Part shown: positions 46,501-58,400 of the stretch, piece by piece
Layout: the number at the start of each line of letters is the position of its first letter
How positions within the stretch are numbered: position 1 is the first letter of the stretch
Origin: Aurelia coerulea
Taxonomy: Eukaryota > Cnidaria > Scyphozoa > Semaeostomeae > Ulmaridae
Assembly: GCA_039566865.1 (NCBI GenBank)
Contig: CM076956.1
Coordinates: 6,583,511-6,647,510, forward strand
Direction: 5' to 3'
DNA: 64,000 bases
Program-made: the position numbers and the translations under genes
The notes under the pieces: model-generated
Database searches by the model: none
What the model saw: the letters and a program-made list of their open reading frames with translations, nothing else
Told to the model about the DNA's origin: nothing

Positions 46501-48950
46501 ATGCGCGCAGATACAGAAATAAAACTAACACTCAGATCTACGTTGGGTATTCCTATTCTACTTTCCATTAAATAACATGCTCCTTTACTAAAATAACAGC
46601 TCAAATTGGGAAACTTCTTTTGGAGCACCCTGTATAATGGGCCAAAAATTAGCTTGGAGGCTTTTAATCCACAGCTTAATTCATACAGGATTCTACTGAA
46701 GTATTCTTTATTACAATTCACTTCTTTTCTCCATCCAAGCTTCATGATATAATTGTAAGAACCAACTTCAACATCTCTAAACAAAAATTTTTATTATCCT
46801 TTTTTTACAATAAAGCAAAGAAAGACCAATAAAAAAGTTGAACGTTTTCATTGGATGCTAAATTAAGTAGTCTTGCAAAAACCTGGATTGCTGAAAATTT
46901 CCACAAAATTGTTTACCTTGGTGCAACTAATGACAACAAAAATGATTTTGAAGATCAAAATGATCGAGAATCGAAGAGAAAATTGACTCACTTTAGGATC
47001 AGTTTGAATCTCGAAATATTGATCACAAAGATGACACTTCATTCGAAATTTGTAGATTGGTGTTGTGTAATAGTTGCCAACTTTCCTCTTCTGTGCATTG
47101 TAACGAACACCTGGGTATGAGGAATAGATATGATATATTCTTTAATTAGACAAAAAATTAGTTTCTCAAAATTGGTTATCTCTTGTAAGGTCAAATGCTT
47201 TGTACATATAATAGGGTGCCCTACAGGGGGGCTTAAAAGAGAGGGGGCTAATAAAAGAGAGGGGGCTAATAAAAGAGAGGGGGCTTATTCACAAAGTCAA
47301 ATAACAAGGATATAAATGATAGCTTTTTTGTTCTTTTTTGTGGTATCGGAATATTTTGTGGAATTAACACACAATTTTACAAGTCAAATACACAAATTTG
47401 ACAATTTTTTATCTCAAACCACATCAAAATTAACATGAAACTTGCTTTGCAAGATAAATGGAGAATTTTTGGTAACCTCTAGCGTTTGATATAAGTGGGG
47501 GGCTTAATAGAGAGGGAGCTTATTCAAAATTATGGCTCAGAAGGTAGGGGCTTATTAGAGATGGGGGCTTAATATAGAGGGTTAAATATAGACTTATGAT
47601 GATGAGTCTCAGTTTTCCGCATTGAATTGAATGATGTTATGGCTTCAAACTGAGACTCACGATCATACTGCTTCAAAATGCAGACTAATTCAGGCCATCT
47701 CAGCCACGTTTATGGCAGGACCAATCAGATTACTTCTTTCTTAATAAGGTCAGACTATGTGCCTATTCCTAGCATAGATTGGTTGATTAGATCAAAGCTC
47801 AACTTTTCAAACTCTTGCAGGACTTTCCAATGCTCAAAGGATGGAAGACGCTTGATCTTTCATCAGATTTCTCATAAGATTTTAGTCTCTGTTTTGAATC
47901 AGTTTGGTTGTGAGTACTTGTATTGAGTCAAAATGAAATATCAGATTAAAAGCGTTGAACGAGTACAAGGAATCACGCTGTCAGTCCAGGCTAAATAGAG
48001 CTTTTATGATACCTACCCATGCCAATATGATTGCCACAGCCATTGCACCATATATTATATGGCATTTCAAATCTGCAATTTAAAAAATGGCATGAGACAT
48101 CATAAAGAGCATCAAATATGATAAATGCTACCATTTTGAAAATGATCATGATATCATGAACTTTGCCAGAGCAGAATTACAGCAAAGTACCCTCAGTTCC
48201 TCTCAAGCTATTCAATTATAATTTTACATACTTTTTAAAGATTTGAACCTATGAATCGAAACATAAGTATTAAATTTCCTCCTACTCAGTTTCAATAGAA
48301 ATTATGTATTTTATAAAAACAGAATCACAGTTTCAAAGATCACATGATGATATTGTGTACCTAATGATGATGATCCCCTCATGAATTTTCCTTGCTCTCT
48401 CACGCAATGCATGTGTGCCATGGTAAGCATTCAGGGAACCCTTCAAAGAAGAAATTGAAAAAATGTAAAATTCATGAATAAAGAATTATATAACGAACTT
48501 AGAAAACAGAGAGGTGTTTGTAAAAGCTCTGTTGTTTGTCTATTACATACAGTATTTTTCAGTTTCATTTTCGGCAGTTTCATTTAGAAATAAAAAAATA
48601 TTTTGATAAAAGTTTAATTCTTAAAAAAGTTGTCAAATTGGATAAAAATTACTCTCACCTTCCCAGGGTCAAAATCTGGAGGATAATAGTGGTTTGTTCC
48701 TTTTCTTTCACCCTAAAACAGAGTTGATAAATCGCAGATAAGATAAGATATGCAGTAATAATTTAATGAGCAGGCAAACCAAATAATAGCTTTAATTGAG
48801 TAGTATGGCCTATATATGGGCCTAAATTGGATAAAAAGGTTAAAATGGGCCTTTCCTTGTGAATTATTAGGAGCAGCATTTAGTCTCTTCAGCCCCATCA
48901 CCTAGTTATATGGAAAAGAATTTTGCAAGTAATGTATTCATACTTACCAT
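37519..48950 (-). CDS. YJU2B/CCDC130 homologue, CWC16-family splicing factor, nine exons
   Basis: Nuclear pre-mRNA splicing protein family (yeast Cwc16/Yju2, Saf4). Exons on the minus strand: 48950-48948 (ATG only), 48712-48659, 48440-48361, 48072-48017, 47110-46992, 45793-45709, 44740-44538, 43748-43640, 38033-37519. All have GT-AG borders and compatible phases and give 407 residues. GERKGTNHYYPPDF follows the Met. The zinc-binding core is IWCNGCGNHIGMG (C55, C58) and FRMKCHLC (C90, C93), then CEYVILSGAKRKEERWD. A helical region MFKLEHSIEDKQKAKRAAPTL and DDFAVNQVLRKKFREEKK matches the family closely. The tail is charged and ends SLLVVYSSSNDSCTSEEDT, like the acidic end of vertebrate YJU2B, which also fits the length (about 400). 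The start is fixed by the conserved MGERKG. Divergent neighbour at 49417. Confidence 0.96.
38360..41055. repeat. Intronic block packed with TAAGAAA/TTTCTTA motifs, inverted-repeat organisation
   Basis: I count roughly 35 occurrences of TAAGAAA or TTTCTTA by eye. Arms of about 780 bases, 38360-39150 and 39450-40200, are inverted copies around a 0.3-kb centre. A third partial copy (about 40840-41055) repeats part of the left arm directly. Recurring sub-blocks are CTAAGGTCCGG, TTGGCGATCTGAGAG and CAGTACTGG. Motif spacing is irregular and there is no coding frame. Lies in the last intron of the YJU2B homologue. Confidence 0.75.
41214..41286 (-). tRNA. tRNA-Arg (anticodon ACG)
   Basis: 73 bases folding as a full cloverleaf: acceptor GGTCCTG/CAGGATC with one G-T pair, D stem GCC/GGC, anticodon stem CCTGA/TCAGG around loop CTACGGA (anticodon ACG), T stem CCAGG/CCTGG with TTCGAGT. 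The internal A box TGGCCCAATGG and B box GGTTCGAGTCC are both perfect. A T5 run just downstream (plus 41206-41210) can stop pol III. It sits in the last intron of the YJU2B homologue on the same strand. Confidence 0.95.
41290..42410. other. No gene recognised
   Basis: A small CAACCTCGTTCCCAGGGTGTTCT / AGAACACCCTGG inverted pair (about 41363-41425) resembles hAT MITE ends. The remainder is unidentified. Confidence 0.45.
42419..43035. mobile_element. hAT-type non-autonomous element
   Basis: Ends CAGGGACCGCGCAGC and GCTGCGCGGTCCCTG with identical 8-bp flanks CCATCAAC at 42411-42418 and 43036-43043. Internally GC-rich near the left end (GGCGAGCGAAGCGAGC) and AT-rich elsewhere. No transposase. 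In the last intron of the YJU2B homologue. Confidence 0.9.
43412..43620. repeat. Half copy of foldback family B
   Basis: Begins AACAAGGACAGATAACTTTA and matches one arm of 28614-29212. It breaks off about 20 bases before the splice donor end of YJU2B exon 8 (43640). Confidence 0.65.
45920..46632. mobile_element. TA-flanked Tc1/mariner-like MITE
   Basis: Ends CAGGATGTCCAAAAGAGTTT and, inverted, CAGGGTGCTCCAAAAGAAGT, with TA on both sides. No intact transposase. It lies between exons 5 and 6 of the YJU2B homologue. Confidence 0.65.
47214..47585. repeat. GGGGGCT-rich element with short tandem units
   Basis: Three tandem AGAGGGGGCTAATAAA units lie at about 47240-47290 and related GGGGGCTTAATAGAG ends at 47495-47580. 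The middle matches the element at 5123-5370. Confidence 0.6.
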
Positions 48951-49416
48951 TCTTGAGCTTCAATTCAGCAAGTTAGGACGTCGTCGTTGTTTTTCAGAGT
49001 TCTTGATCGACGTTCTGCTGTTTATCGTTTACGTTGTTGTGTAGTTGTTGTTGTCGCTTCTTTTTTCTTTCATTGCTTTACGTCAACTCGAGGCTGTGTG
49101 CCCCCGAAATTCCTTTCCAATGGAATAAACAGCATTTGCATTGTCAGCGTCAAGTTTTATTTGCGTCCAAAATCAAGTAGTAATATCACGAGAAAGTAAA
49201 ATTTACGAACAAAAATTTTGTTCAGGAAGGCAGAAAGAGCCGTCTCATTTGCAATGCAAGGAGAAATAAATTGACTTTCCTCTGCGGTGGATAACGAAAA
49301 AGAGGTCAATGGCCTAGCCAATAAAATGAAAAATTGCAGAAAATCAATCTTTGCAGCTCTGAGCAAGGAACATGGAAGAAGATGGATAAAAACTGACGGA
49401 ATTAGCCGCAAGAAGA
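48951..49416. promoter_or_regulatory. Shared upstream region of two divergent genes
   Basis: 466 bases separate the start codons of the YJU2B homologue (minus) and the ARM-ILEI gene (plus). Both 5' untranslated regions and promoters must fit here unless there are further upstream exons. No TATA box or named site is clear. Confidence 0.5.
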
Positions 49417-52400
49417 ATGATGGCCGACAAAAATAACCATGCATTGATTGCTACAACAGCTGTAGCTGCTTCTGCAGGGCTATTTACAACATGGAAGCTG
49501 TACAAAGATTGGCAAAAAATGCAAGTTGAGAAAGCAAGAAATCTTCCAGATCATGCATCCGAAATTGACCCAAAAGATCTTGCCATCTTGGCAACCTCAA
49601 GTAATTTTGCTTTGAAGAAGAGTGCAGAACAAGTCCTTCTCGATCGTATGATGACTGGGGAGCACTTAGAATTCCTGCTGAATCAATGCACTTCGCCAAA
49701 TCAAACAGAAATGAAAAAAGCCATGGCAGTGTTGAGTCTCATGTCAAAGTCTAGAGAATTCAAGCAAATGTTGGTGAAAAATAATGTCTTTGAGGTAATT
49801 TCCAAAAGCATCAACATGATGTCAGATGGTTTCAGAATGGAGAAATTAGATCTAAGATGTTACCTTGATTATGAGGTACAAAAAACACTGCAACTTTGCA
49901 TTGTCACCCTTCTTGATATTGTTGCAGATTCAGAGGGAAAGCTCAAGAAGTTTTTCAAAACCTGCAAAGAGCTTATTGCCTTTTTATTGGAGCTCATTTG
50001 TGATCCTTCAGACAGTATTTCCTCAGATGTTAGAAGATTATCAATACTGATTTTACAACAAATGATCCAACATGAGGAAATGAGGTGCAACCTGATTAGT
50101 TATGGCATGATACAGCGCATATCTCTTTGCTTTCTGAGAACGTTAGGTGATCCCTGGATTTCAAGGAACTGCCTTCAGATTCTTGTAATGCAAATAAACT
50201 TGTTTGAGGATTATGTGACAGAAGAGTTCTTACAAGAAATGGCACAACTTGGTATCATCCCTGTGTTAATTGGTTGTTTGAAATCAGAAGATCCTGATCT
50301 CATTTATTGGAGTACTGCACTTATTCATGAATTTCTTTTGAAAGATTTGCACAGAGGTAAGCTATTGTCAAGACACATCATCTACTTCAATGCTGTTGCA
50401 ACTGACTCATTTATCCTGAGAAACATGTGTGAAAAACTTTAATAGCTCTAGAGCTGTTAGACTGTAGGAAGAACAAACATAAATGGAAATGGAGATTAAA
50501 GGTTAAGCCCCAAATAGAGATATTTGCTTTGACAATTCTGTTTCAACTTTGATGAATTGCATCTAATTTTGTTTGAAATTGCAAAATCAATGCATGTTCA
50601 AAAAAAATCTGTGACAGTCTCATGGGTATATAATCTAGGGGGCTAGGGAGATGCAGCCTTGTAATGCTGGTACAATTTTCATAAATCATTGACATAAAAG
50701 ATCCATGGATTAGGCAACCTGTTCAAAATTTTCTGCTGGAATTCCATCAAAAAGTTTTCATTAAAAATAGTGTTGATAGGCATAAACACAATGAAAAGTT
50801 GCTTGTTAAGCTGATGGAAAGCAAAAAAGTTCTGTTTGCTTTAGTGATGTTACCCTTCATTGGCTAATTGATTCATTGATCAATTGATTGATTAACTTAT
50901 TTATATGTTTATTCATTAATTGTTCAATTCATTCTCTGCAGGTGTTATTGCCAAAATTCCAAATCTTGTCAAAACATTGTACCACATCCTCATCAGCAGT
51001 GAATCAAGCTTACAAAGGCTGATCTTAAGGATCTATTGTTTCCTGAGCATCAATGATGACAATTTCAAGAAAAGATTGCTGAATTTCAAACCATTGATGA
51101 AGAGAATGTCAATTTGTTTGGCTTCAGGAAATAATGATCTACTGTATTGGTCTTTGCTGTTGGTTCATGATTTAGCTATGATGGGTAAGTTGACTTTGGT
51201 ATGAATTAATGGATGGTCTTCTTCAGTGTTTTCTGTTCAAGTCTCAAAGAAGGCAGCGTTACTTTCTATACATATTAGAGACTTTGTCTGTTTGCCTAGA
51301 AAACCAAGTTACAGTGACAGGAAATGATAGTTTAGATCTGTTAGGAGTCAGGAAGCAGCTCTTCGTTAACTTTATCAAGGGATGAAATTTTTGCAGCACA
51401 TACCTTGTGTCCCATAAAAAAGGAGACAGGTTTGGTTGGGTCCAGCGATGAGAATTTAGCTTTAATCAATGGCTAATCAATTTCAGAATGTCCTTGATAG
51501 TTACCTTGAAACCTCATTTGTTGATATTGTTGCTTTGGGAGCTGAAATGTTGATCTTGAAAGTTCAAAGTTGCCACTATGTCCAAACCAGAGCTTTTGGT
51601 CTTTTGGCCTAAGCAAATTTCTGAAGCACAGCGAATAAATAAAAAATGCTCTTCTTCAGTGCTTTCTGTCTAGGTCTCAAAGAAGGCGGTGTTGCGTTCT
51701 GTACACATTAGAGAGACTCTATCTGTCCTTATGATCATTTGTCAAGCTTCCTTTGAATCCTGTATTTTTGAGAATTTTTGATCTGATGAAAAAGTTTGCT
51801 GGCATTATTGAGAGCAAATATTTTGATTTTCAAAGAGGTTTGACATATGATTTATAGCTGACCTAGACCAAATCAAAAATATACCCTATTGGAACCTTTT
51901 TGACACATGCTGTTTCATTGTGTAGATAAAAAACAATGGGTGCCGTGCATAGGCATTTTCTTTAGCCTATTTATAGTGTCTGTATCCTTTGCAGTAAGTA
52001 TCTCTTACCTTGGAAAAATACAGACTAAAAACAAATCTTTTCTTGGTAATAATCAAATCACATTTTCATTGATGATTTTTCTAAAAGTTAATGTTGCATT
52101 TTTATTAGAGTATGAGGTACAGTATAGCTGATCTACTGTATACACCACATCTTGGTGATCAATTTTCTTACAGGGAAGAATGCAGTTCTGAAGATGATGA
52201 AGGCAAATGAAGATTTGCTAAAATCAATCATAACATTGGCTCAGGCAAGTGTGGATGGACCATGTGATGTTAAGCTGGTTGCTGAGACCCTGGGGTTCTT
52301 CTGTTCTTGTGGTAATCTATCACTGTTTTTACAAGTGTTTTTATGTCCCCAAGACACCTGCAATCGTGAATTTAAGTTCCTGAGTTTAATCTAGCAAGAA

Positions 52401-55400
52401 ACGACCAATGCTAGAATTTGCCCAACCTGAATGCCCACCTTTCAATTATTGTTTCCATTGCAAAGGTCCGAGTTTTTTATCATTAGATGGGAGTTTACTG
52501 ATGCAAACATGCTGCATTACTGGAAGACAGAAACTACTAATATATGTTAATTTACTTTCTATGTAGCTTTATGCTTCACTTCAAGCAACCATTTCGTTCT
52601 TCCGCTTCCTTCGTTTTCACCTGTCCGCCGACTTTATCTTTTCGTACTTCTTTCCTACAGTTGTAGTTAGAAGGAAAAGGGTATAAATACATAGTACTCG
52701 CCGGCAAGTAGAGGAGTTGAAAGTTCTCTATCCAGGCCTAGCGAAGCATATCTCTACTTGAATATGTGGTCCACCTTTGCAACAGTATATTTCTATTAAA
52801 AAAACCTGGAAATGCCTTAAATCCTTCTGTATTCACAAATATATATCTCAATATGCTTTTTCAAAAGAGTGATGATATTCAATTTTGTCTTATGTTTATA
52901 TTGTGTGCTTGTTTTTGCAGTCAAGCTATACACTGTAGTTGGTAACTACCACAGCATGTGTCTAGTCTCTTCCTCTTTTTCAGAATCTTTGCACAAAAAA
53001 GTCGTTGAAGCTGGATGTATCAAAGTGATTTTACAACTCTTGAAGTCAGATAACACAGAATTGCAGTTCTGGGCATCATCTCTACTCCTTAATCTTGCAA
53101 TGTCTTCTGACGATGCTAGAGGGAGGGTAATTAAAGATGGAGGTATTGGCTTGTTGCTAGAGATGGCCGTAAAAGAATCAGAAATGCCTCAAATCACGGC
53201 TCAAGCTTCAAAGATCCTTGTGATGTTAGGATTTACAGGTATGTTTGTTATGTGTGTATGTAAATAGATTTCCTTTCCACTAGCCCGGGTCAAAACAAAA
53301 ACGGGTTAAAAGTTATCCGTTTTCGCGTTGCGTTCCCGCTAACCCAGTTAATAAACGGATAGGTTTAAAAGCGGGTCTCAGAGTGGATCAGTTTTAACCT
53401 GGGTATATCTTAACCCACCTATGGGTTAGTGGAAATGCATTAAACGGATAACGTTTAGTCCAGTTGCAACAGCAACAACATGTTCTACTTTTGGCCCTTC
53501 AAATTAAAGTTGAAACGACAAAAAAGGGGGATATAAAGCCCAAGGTCTTAAAAGTACAGACCAAGCTTGCGAGGTTGGTGCATTAAAACTGAAGGCGCTA
53601 TATTTTCCTGTACAACAACAAAGCCAGTTAGTATGAGTTTTATAACCTGATAGCTTCTAATTTTGATTTATATCATTTAGTCAAACGCATTTGCAGTGGC
53701 GACAAAAATGCGTCCTTGTATCGTATTATACAGGGCTACGGGAAAGCCGCGGGAAATGTGCGTGTATTCAATGGCATTAGCGGGATTCTTGTATTGCCTC
53801 GGTTTTGAAATGTCAGTCAGTTGATAACATGTGATAGTCCAAACTTGACATGAAGGTCAATCATGGGCCTGTAAAAGATCAGCATGCGTTTAGAATCCTA
53901 TCATTGAGCACCATTTCGTGGACGCTCTGGTATAACGTTTATTTCATGATTTATCGAGATTACATCTTTCTTACAGATGCGAAATTACAAGTAGATCTGA
54001 AATCAGGATTAGATTCAAACATACGAATAGATGGCAAAGAACACAGCCCAATGAAGCGTGGAATCAATTTGGTGATTGTTGATTTTCTCAATTTCAAGAT
54101 AAGCAAGGGAAAGGCGTTTGATTTAGGCAACCCTGTTGATGCTGTAAATCTCTTGGCAGAGCTGAAGAATCATCGACGAAATGAACTCCTGTTGCTTACT
54201 ACACAAGGAAAGGTCAATTCATACATCACAGGTTTGTAAGTTTATTCCTTTATTGGTAGTTGTCTACAGGGTGTCCACAAAATATTGTGCCCCTTTTGTG
54301 CGGCTACTGTGGAGGAGCTGTAGCTTTTATTTTCTCGGTCTTCGTCCAATTGCATTAATCAGCCTTCAACTTAGACTGCGTTTACACGATGCCGGCATAT
54401 TTTGAAAACGGTGAAAAAATGTGATGGATAGGCCTCCCGTTCACAAGAAAACGGCACTGTTACAGACCATACAAAAAAACAGGAAAGTGACATTTTTAGG
54501 ACACGTTATGCGGAGAAAAGGCATGGAGAATCTATCGCTGACTGGGAAAATAGATGGCAAAAGAGCAAGAGGCAGACAGAGAATGACATATTTGAGCAAC
54601 ATCAAAGAATGGACCAACACGGCAAATGGAAATGATCTCATTCAAACATGTCAAGATAGAGAAGCTTGGAAGAGCATGATCGTCAACGCCCTCGCGCATG
54701 ACACATAAAGAAGAAGATTTTAAAAGCGGAACTCTAACCGGCTCATTTTGAAAATGGTATTTTGTCGGTATTGTGTGAATGTTAGCTCAAATTTTGCTAC
54801 CGTCACATTTGTCACTGTTTTCAAAATGTGCCGGCATCATGTAAACGCAGTCTTAGAGTTCGAGATCTTGTTTGAATCAATCTGACAAGTGGTTGCTTAT
54901 TTAGGGCAGAGAAAAGGCAAAATAAATGGTTGCTTCAAAAACAGCATCTCTACCGGGTGTCCCAAAAAAGTACTCCCGTTTGAAAAATCACCAAAAATTG
55001 ATTTCACGACCGATCTTCAATTTTCTTTTTTGTCAAGTATATCAAGGACCAAATTATTTTTCGATATATAGCTGATCTTGTAATTGGCTTAAAAAGTAGC
55101 AAATTTAGCTCTTTTTAGGGCTACCCGGTTTTGAACCATACTGCAAAAAAGCATTGATGATTGCCAGATCAATTTCTTTGTGCATGTAAACCATCTAGTT
55201 TGGTCATAAATGACAGAACGAAATGCAAAAGATCATCGCAGACGTCAATGATGATAAAAAATCTGAAAATTTTGACTCCAAGGGAAGATTGAGTATTTTG
55301 CTTAAAAACTATAGCTCAAAATAAGGTTTTTCAACGTGTAATTTGTTCTACCTTGTTGCATCAAAAGCAAACATTTTATCATCTATGAATATTTTTTGGT

Positions 55401-58400
55401 CTTTAACAAAACAACTCAAAAAGAAAGTTTTATCAAAGGTTTGATAATCAATTTTTGGTGATTTTTGAAACAGGAGTACTTTTTCTTGGGACACCCGGTA
55501 TCATATTGTTCTCCAGCAATGTCAAAATAAGCTAAATTTTCAAAGAAAGAGTTCTGGCATTGTAGTTGAAATTTTTCTGTTTTCTTTCACCAGCGTTTAT
55601 CGCCAGCGATCGTATTTGATTGTGCGTGCTGTATGCTAAGTTATACTTGAAGGGATCACATTTTCTTGAGAATCAAAATACTGAAGTATTTTTGCACTTT
55701 TTTCTTGTAATTTTAGCACCGAAAGTGTAGTTCATCTCCCTCAAGGACTATGATAAATTTTCAAACAATTATCAAAGTTTGCAATTCCATGGCAATAAAT
55801 ATACCAGCGACTTTGGCTCTTGTGTGTAAAAATAAGTTCGTTTGAAGTTTTATTTTCAAACTTGCGCGTAAAAAATCTGATTATCTTCTAAAGTTTTGTA
55901 AAACGGAAAACTTTCAAAGTCAGTCGTTATGTTTTGTTTTTATTTTACTAGTTCTAATTCGAACTAAAAGGTACCAAATTGTTTTTTCTTCCTGGTTTAG
56001 AGGTTCAAAGTACCAACATCTTCTTTGTGTTGGAGGAAATCGGTTTAAAATCAAAATTGCTTGAAGATGATGGTTCTTGGTGTATCATTGCACAAGCGAA
56101 GGGAAACAGCCCAGTAGTGCCCATATCTGCAAAACAGGGACCAAACAACGTGGATTTAACAATAGCGATATCTCTTGGTATGTATATATATATGTTTTAT
56201 GTCATCAGCTGAAAGTCATGAGTCTGGTATGTTTGTGAAATGGTATCTTAACATAACAGTACATCGTGAAGTGAGCTTCGTCAGGGCAGCTGTGTTACTG
56301 CCCAACGTCTTGATTGGTGTGCACAAGTACCGTAGGCTGTGTCAGGGAAGCTGTGTACTGCGAAATGATATTTTTATATTGGCTGCCGCACAGCTGAATT
56401 CATAGACTGGCCTTATGTATGATTTCCAAAGAAGTTTGAAGTTAACTCGTAAACGGCATAGATAATTTATACCAGAGGGAACAAGCAGAGTACTGTCTCC
56501 ATTGCAACCTGAGCTGTGAGACAAAATAGAAATCAACATCTCAGGCCCAGCACAGCACAGCACTGCCCATGTACATCCTTGATCCTTTAAACAATTACCT
56601 CTGATTTAATACAGATTCCAAGGGTTGAAGAAATAAAACAATGTTTCAATATTTAATCATTTTTAAGATCTGGTGACTCATGTTTTACAGTTAATCAGAA
56701 AAAAATGATTGTAAGGTCAGTATTTACAAATTAAAGTGGTGTAAAGCAGCATAGGTTCCAAATCTTTAAAAAGGCTGGTGTAAAATTGATTGACCTATTT
56801 CTTTGAACTGAATTACTTCAAAGAAACTTTAGCTATTTATCTATAATTCTACAGTTGGACTTTTCTGAAATCTTCAATATTTTCAGAATTAGAATGTTTT
56901 TCTTCTTTTTCAAGAATTCAAGAAAAATTGTCAAAAAAACTTAAAACCATCGTAATTTCTAAACTGTTTGACACAACATGAATTAATTTCGAAAAAAACC
57001 ATAGTTTATGAATGTCTACAATATGGTATCAAGCAAAAGTCTATCACTCTTCTGGTTTATGATTTAGAAATTTGATGACGTCACATCCTCAAATCAGTTG
57101 GAATATAAAATATGCTGTAATTTCGAAAAATATTCAAGATTTCTGTTAAGTCCAACGGTAGAATTATAGATAAGTATCTAAAGTTTCTTTCAAGCCATTC
57201 AATCAGAAGAAATAGGTCATTGAATTTTACACCCACCTTTTTACGCTGAGTCGAAGATTTGGAACCTATGCTGTGTAAGCCCATTTTTAACAGGATAATT
57301 CTTTTGTCTATCGTAGCTGCCCAAGTAAACTCATTTGTTGAAGAAGATTTGTTGAAACCTCTTTTGAATATTCTGATGAGTACACCAGCTGGAAGTAGTA
57401 TCAGTAAGGTACCAGAGCTTGAAATATTGTCAACATTAGCAAGGCATGAAGAACACCAAAAAGGTAAAGACTATTGTAATTCAATAATCCTAAACATGGT
57501 ATGGAACTCAGGTTTACCTGTTGTGTTATGAGCTCGCCAGTAATTCTAACGAAGATGCCGTACCTCTCCAGTCTGTAGATTTCGAAAGGACAAGTGCAAA
57601 AACTTTTTATCAAGGGCTGGAGATCTAGATTGATAATTCCCAAGTGTTAGCTAATTACTTTTGAAGATGAAGGAAGAGATTTATTTCTTGATTAACTTGC
57701 ATTTGATTTATGCATTTTGAGCGCACTAGTTTCGCTTTGTTGAATTTCACATGAGACATGAAGCCGTTTTATTACACTTTGTATCGTCCATTACAACACC
57801 GTGTATTGCAAGTCACTTATTTTTATTATGTATTTCGGAATGGCCCATGTCTTTATCAGCAAAATAGAAATGTTTTTTACACAGCATTTTATGCTTAGTT
57901 TGTAGTCATGAATAAGAATTCACCGATATTTCATTCTTTCTATTTCAGTGATGTTTTCAACGGCTGGCCTTCTCGAATACCTTTCAGAGTTGATTTGGTG
58001 TTTTGCTTGCTTAGAAACTGATCAGTTATCAACGAAGCCACTCATGATTGCCCACTGCATTGGAGCAATGAAGATATGCCATTCTCTGAGTACCAACTCG
58101 GACTATCGTGACAAACTATTCCACGGTCCTGCCTTGGGTGCTATCAAATCATTCCTGATAACAAATTGCAATGTTTTATTGCTGAATTTGAAAGAAAGTG
58201 CAGAGTACATAGAGAGAACCGCTTCGAGGTATTACCCGATTTCTTCTGCTGATGACGTATTTATTGGAAGCGAGACCCCAAGAGATGGTTCAGAGGCTGG
58301 AAGCAAGTTCGGTGTTTACTCAGAATGGTCGCAAAATGTCATGGCTGGGAGAACTGAAAGTGATGTTTCTAGAAACGTCGATTCTGTTGGGAATGCAGAG

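Larger units (their letters stand above)
53977..56177 (+). other. ILEI/FAM3 domain encoded by exons 5 and 6 of the ARM gene
   Basis: Exon 5 (53977-54231) encodes RGINLVIVDFLNFKISKGKA, AFDLGNPVDAVNLLAEL and ELLLLTTQGKV. Exon 6 (56001-56177) encodes IFFVLEEIGLKSKL and SWCIIAQAKGNSPVVPISAK. This order matches the FAM3/ILEI fold: RGIN strand, D.F helix, then a conserved Gly-containing strand and KG.SP loop. The paired cysteines of secreted FAM3 proteins are not evident. ILEI domains are otherwise known in secreted or lumenal proteins (FAM3, POMGNT1, CEMIP, TMEM2). Both exons are bounded by phase 1 introns. Confidence 0.85.

Noticed and set aside
46476..46784. 102-codon minus-strand ORF containing YNYIMKLGWRKE, at first taken for the missing YJU2B exon
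   Set aside because: The true exon with CEYVILSGAKRKEERWD is at 45709-45793 in the right phase; this ORF overlaps a TA-flanked MITE.
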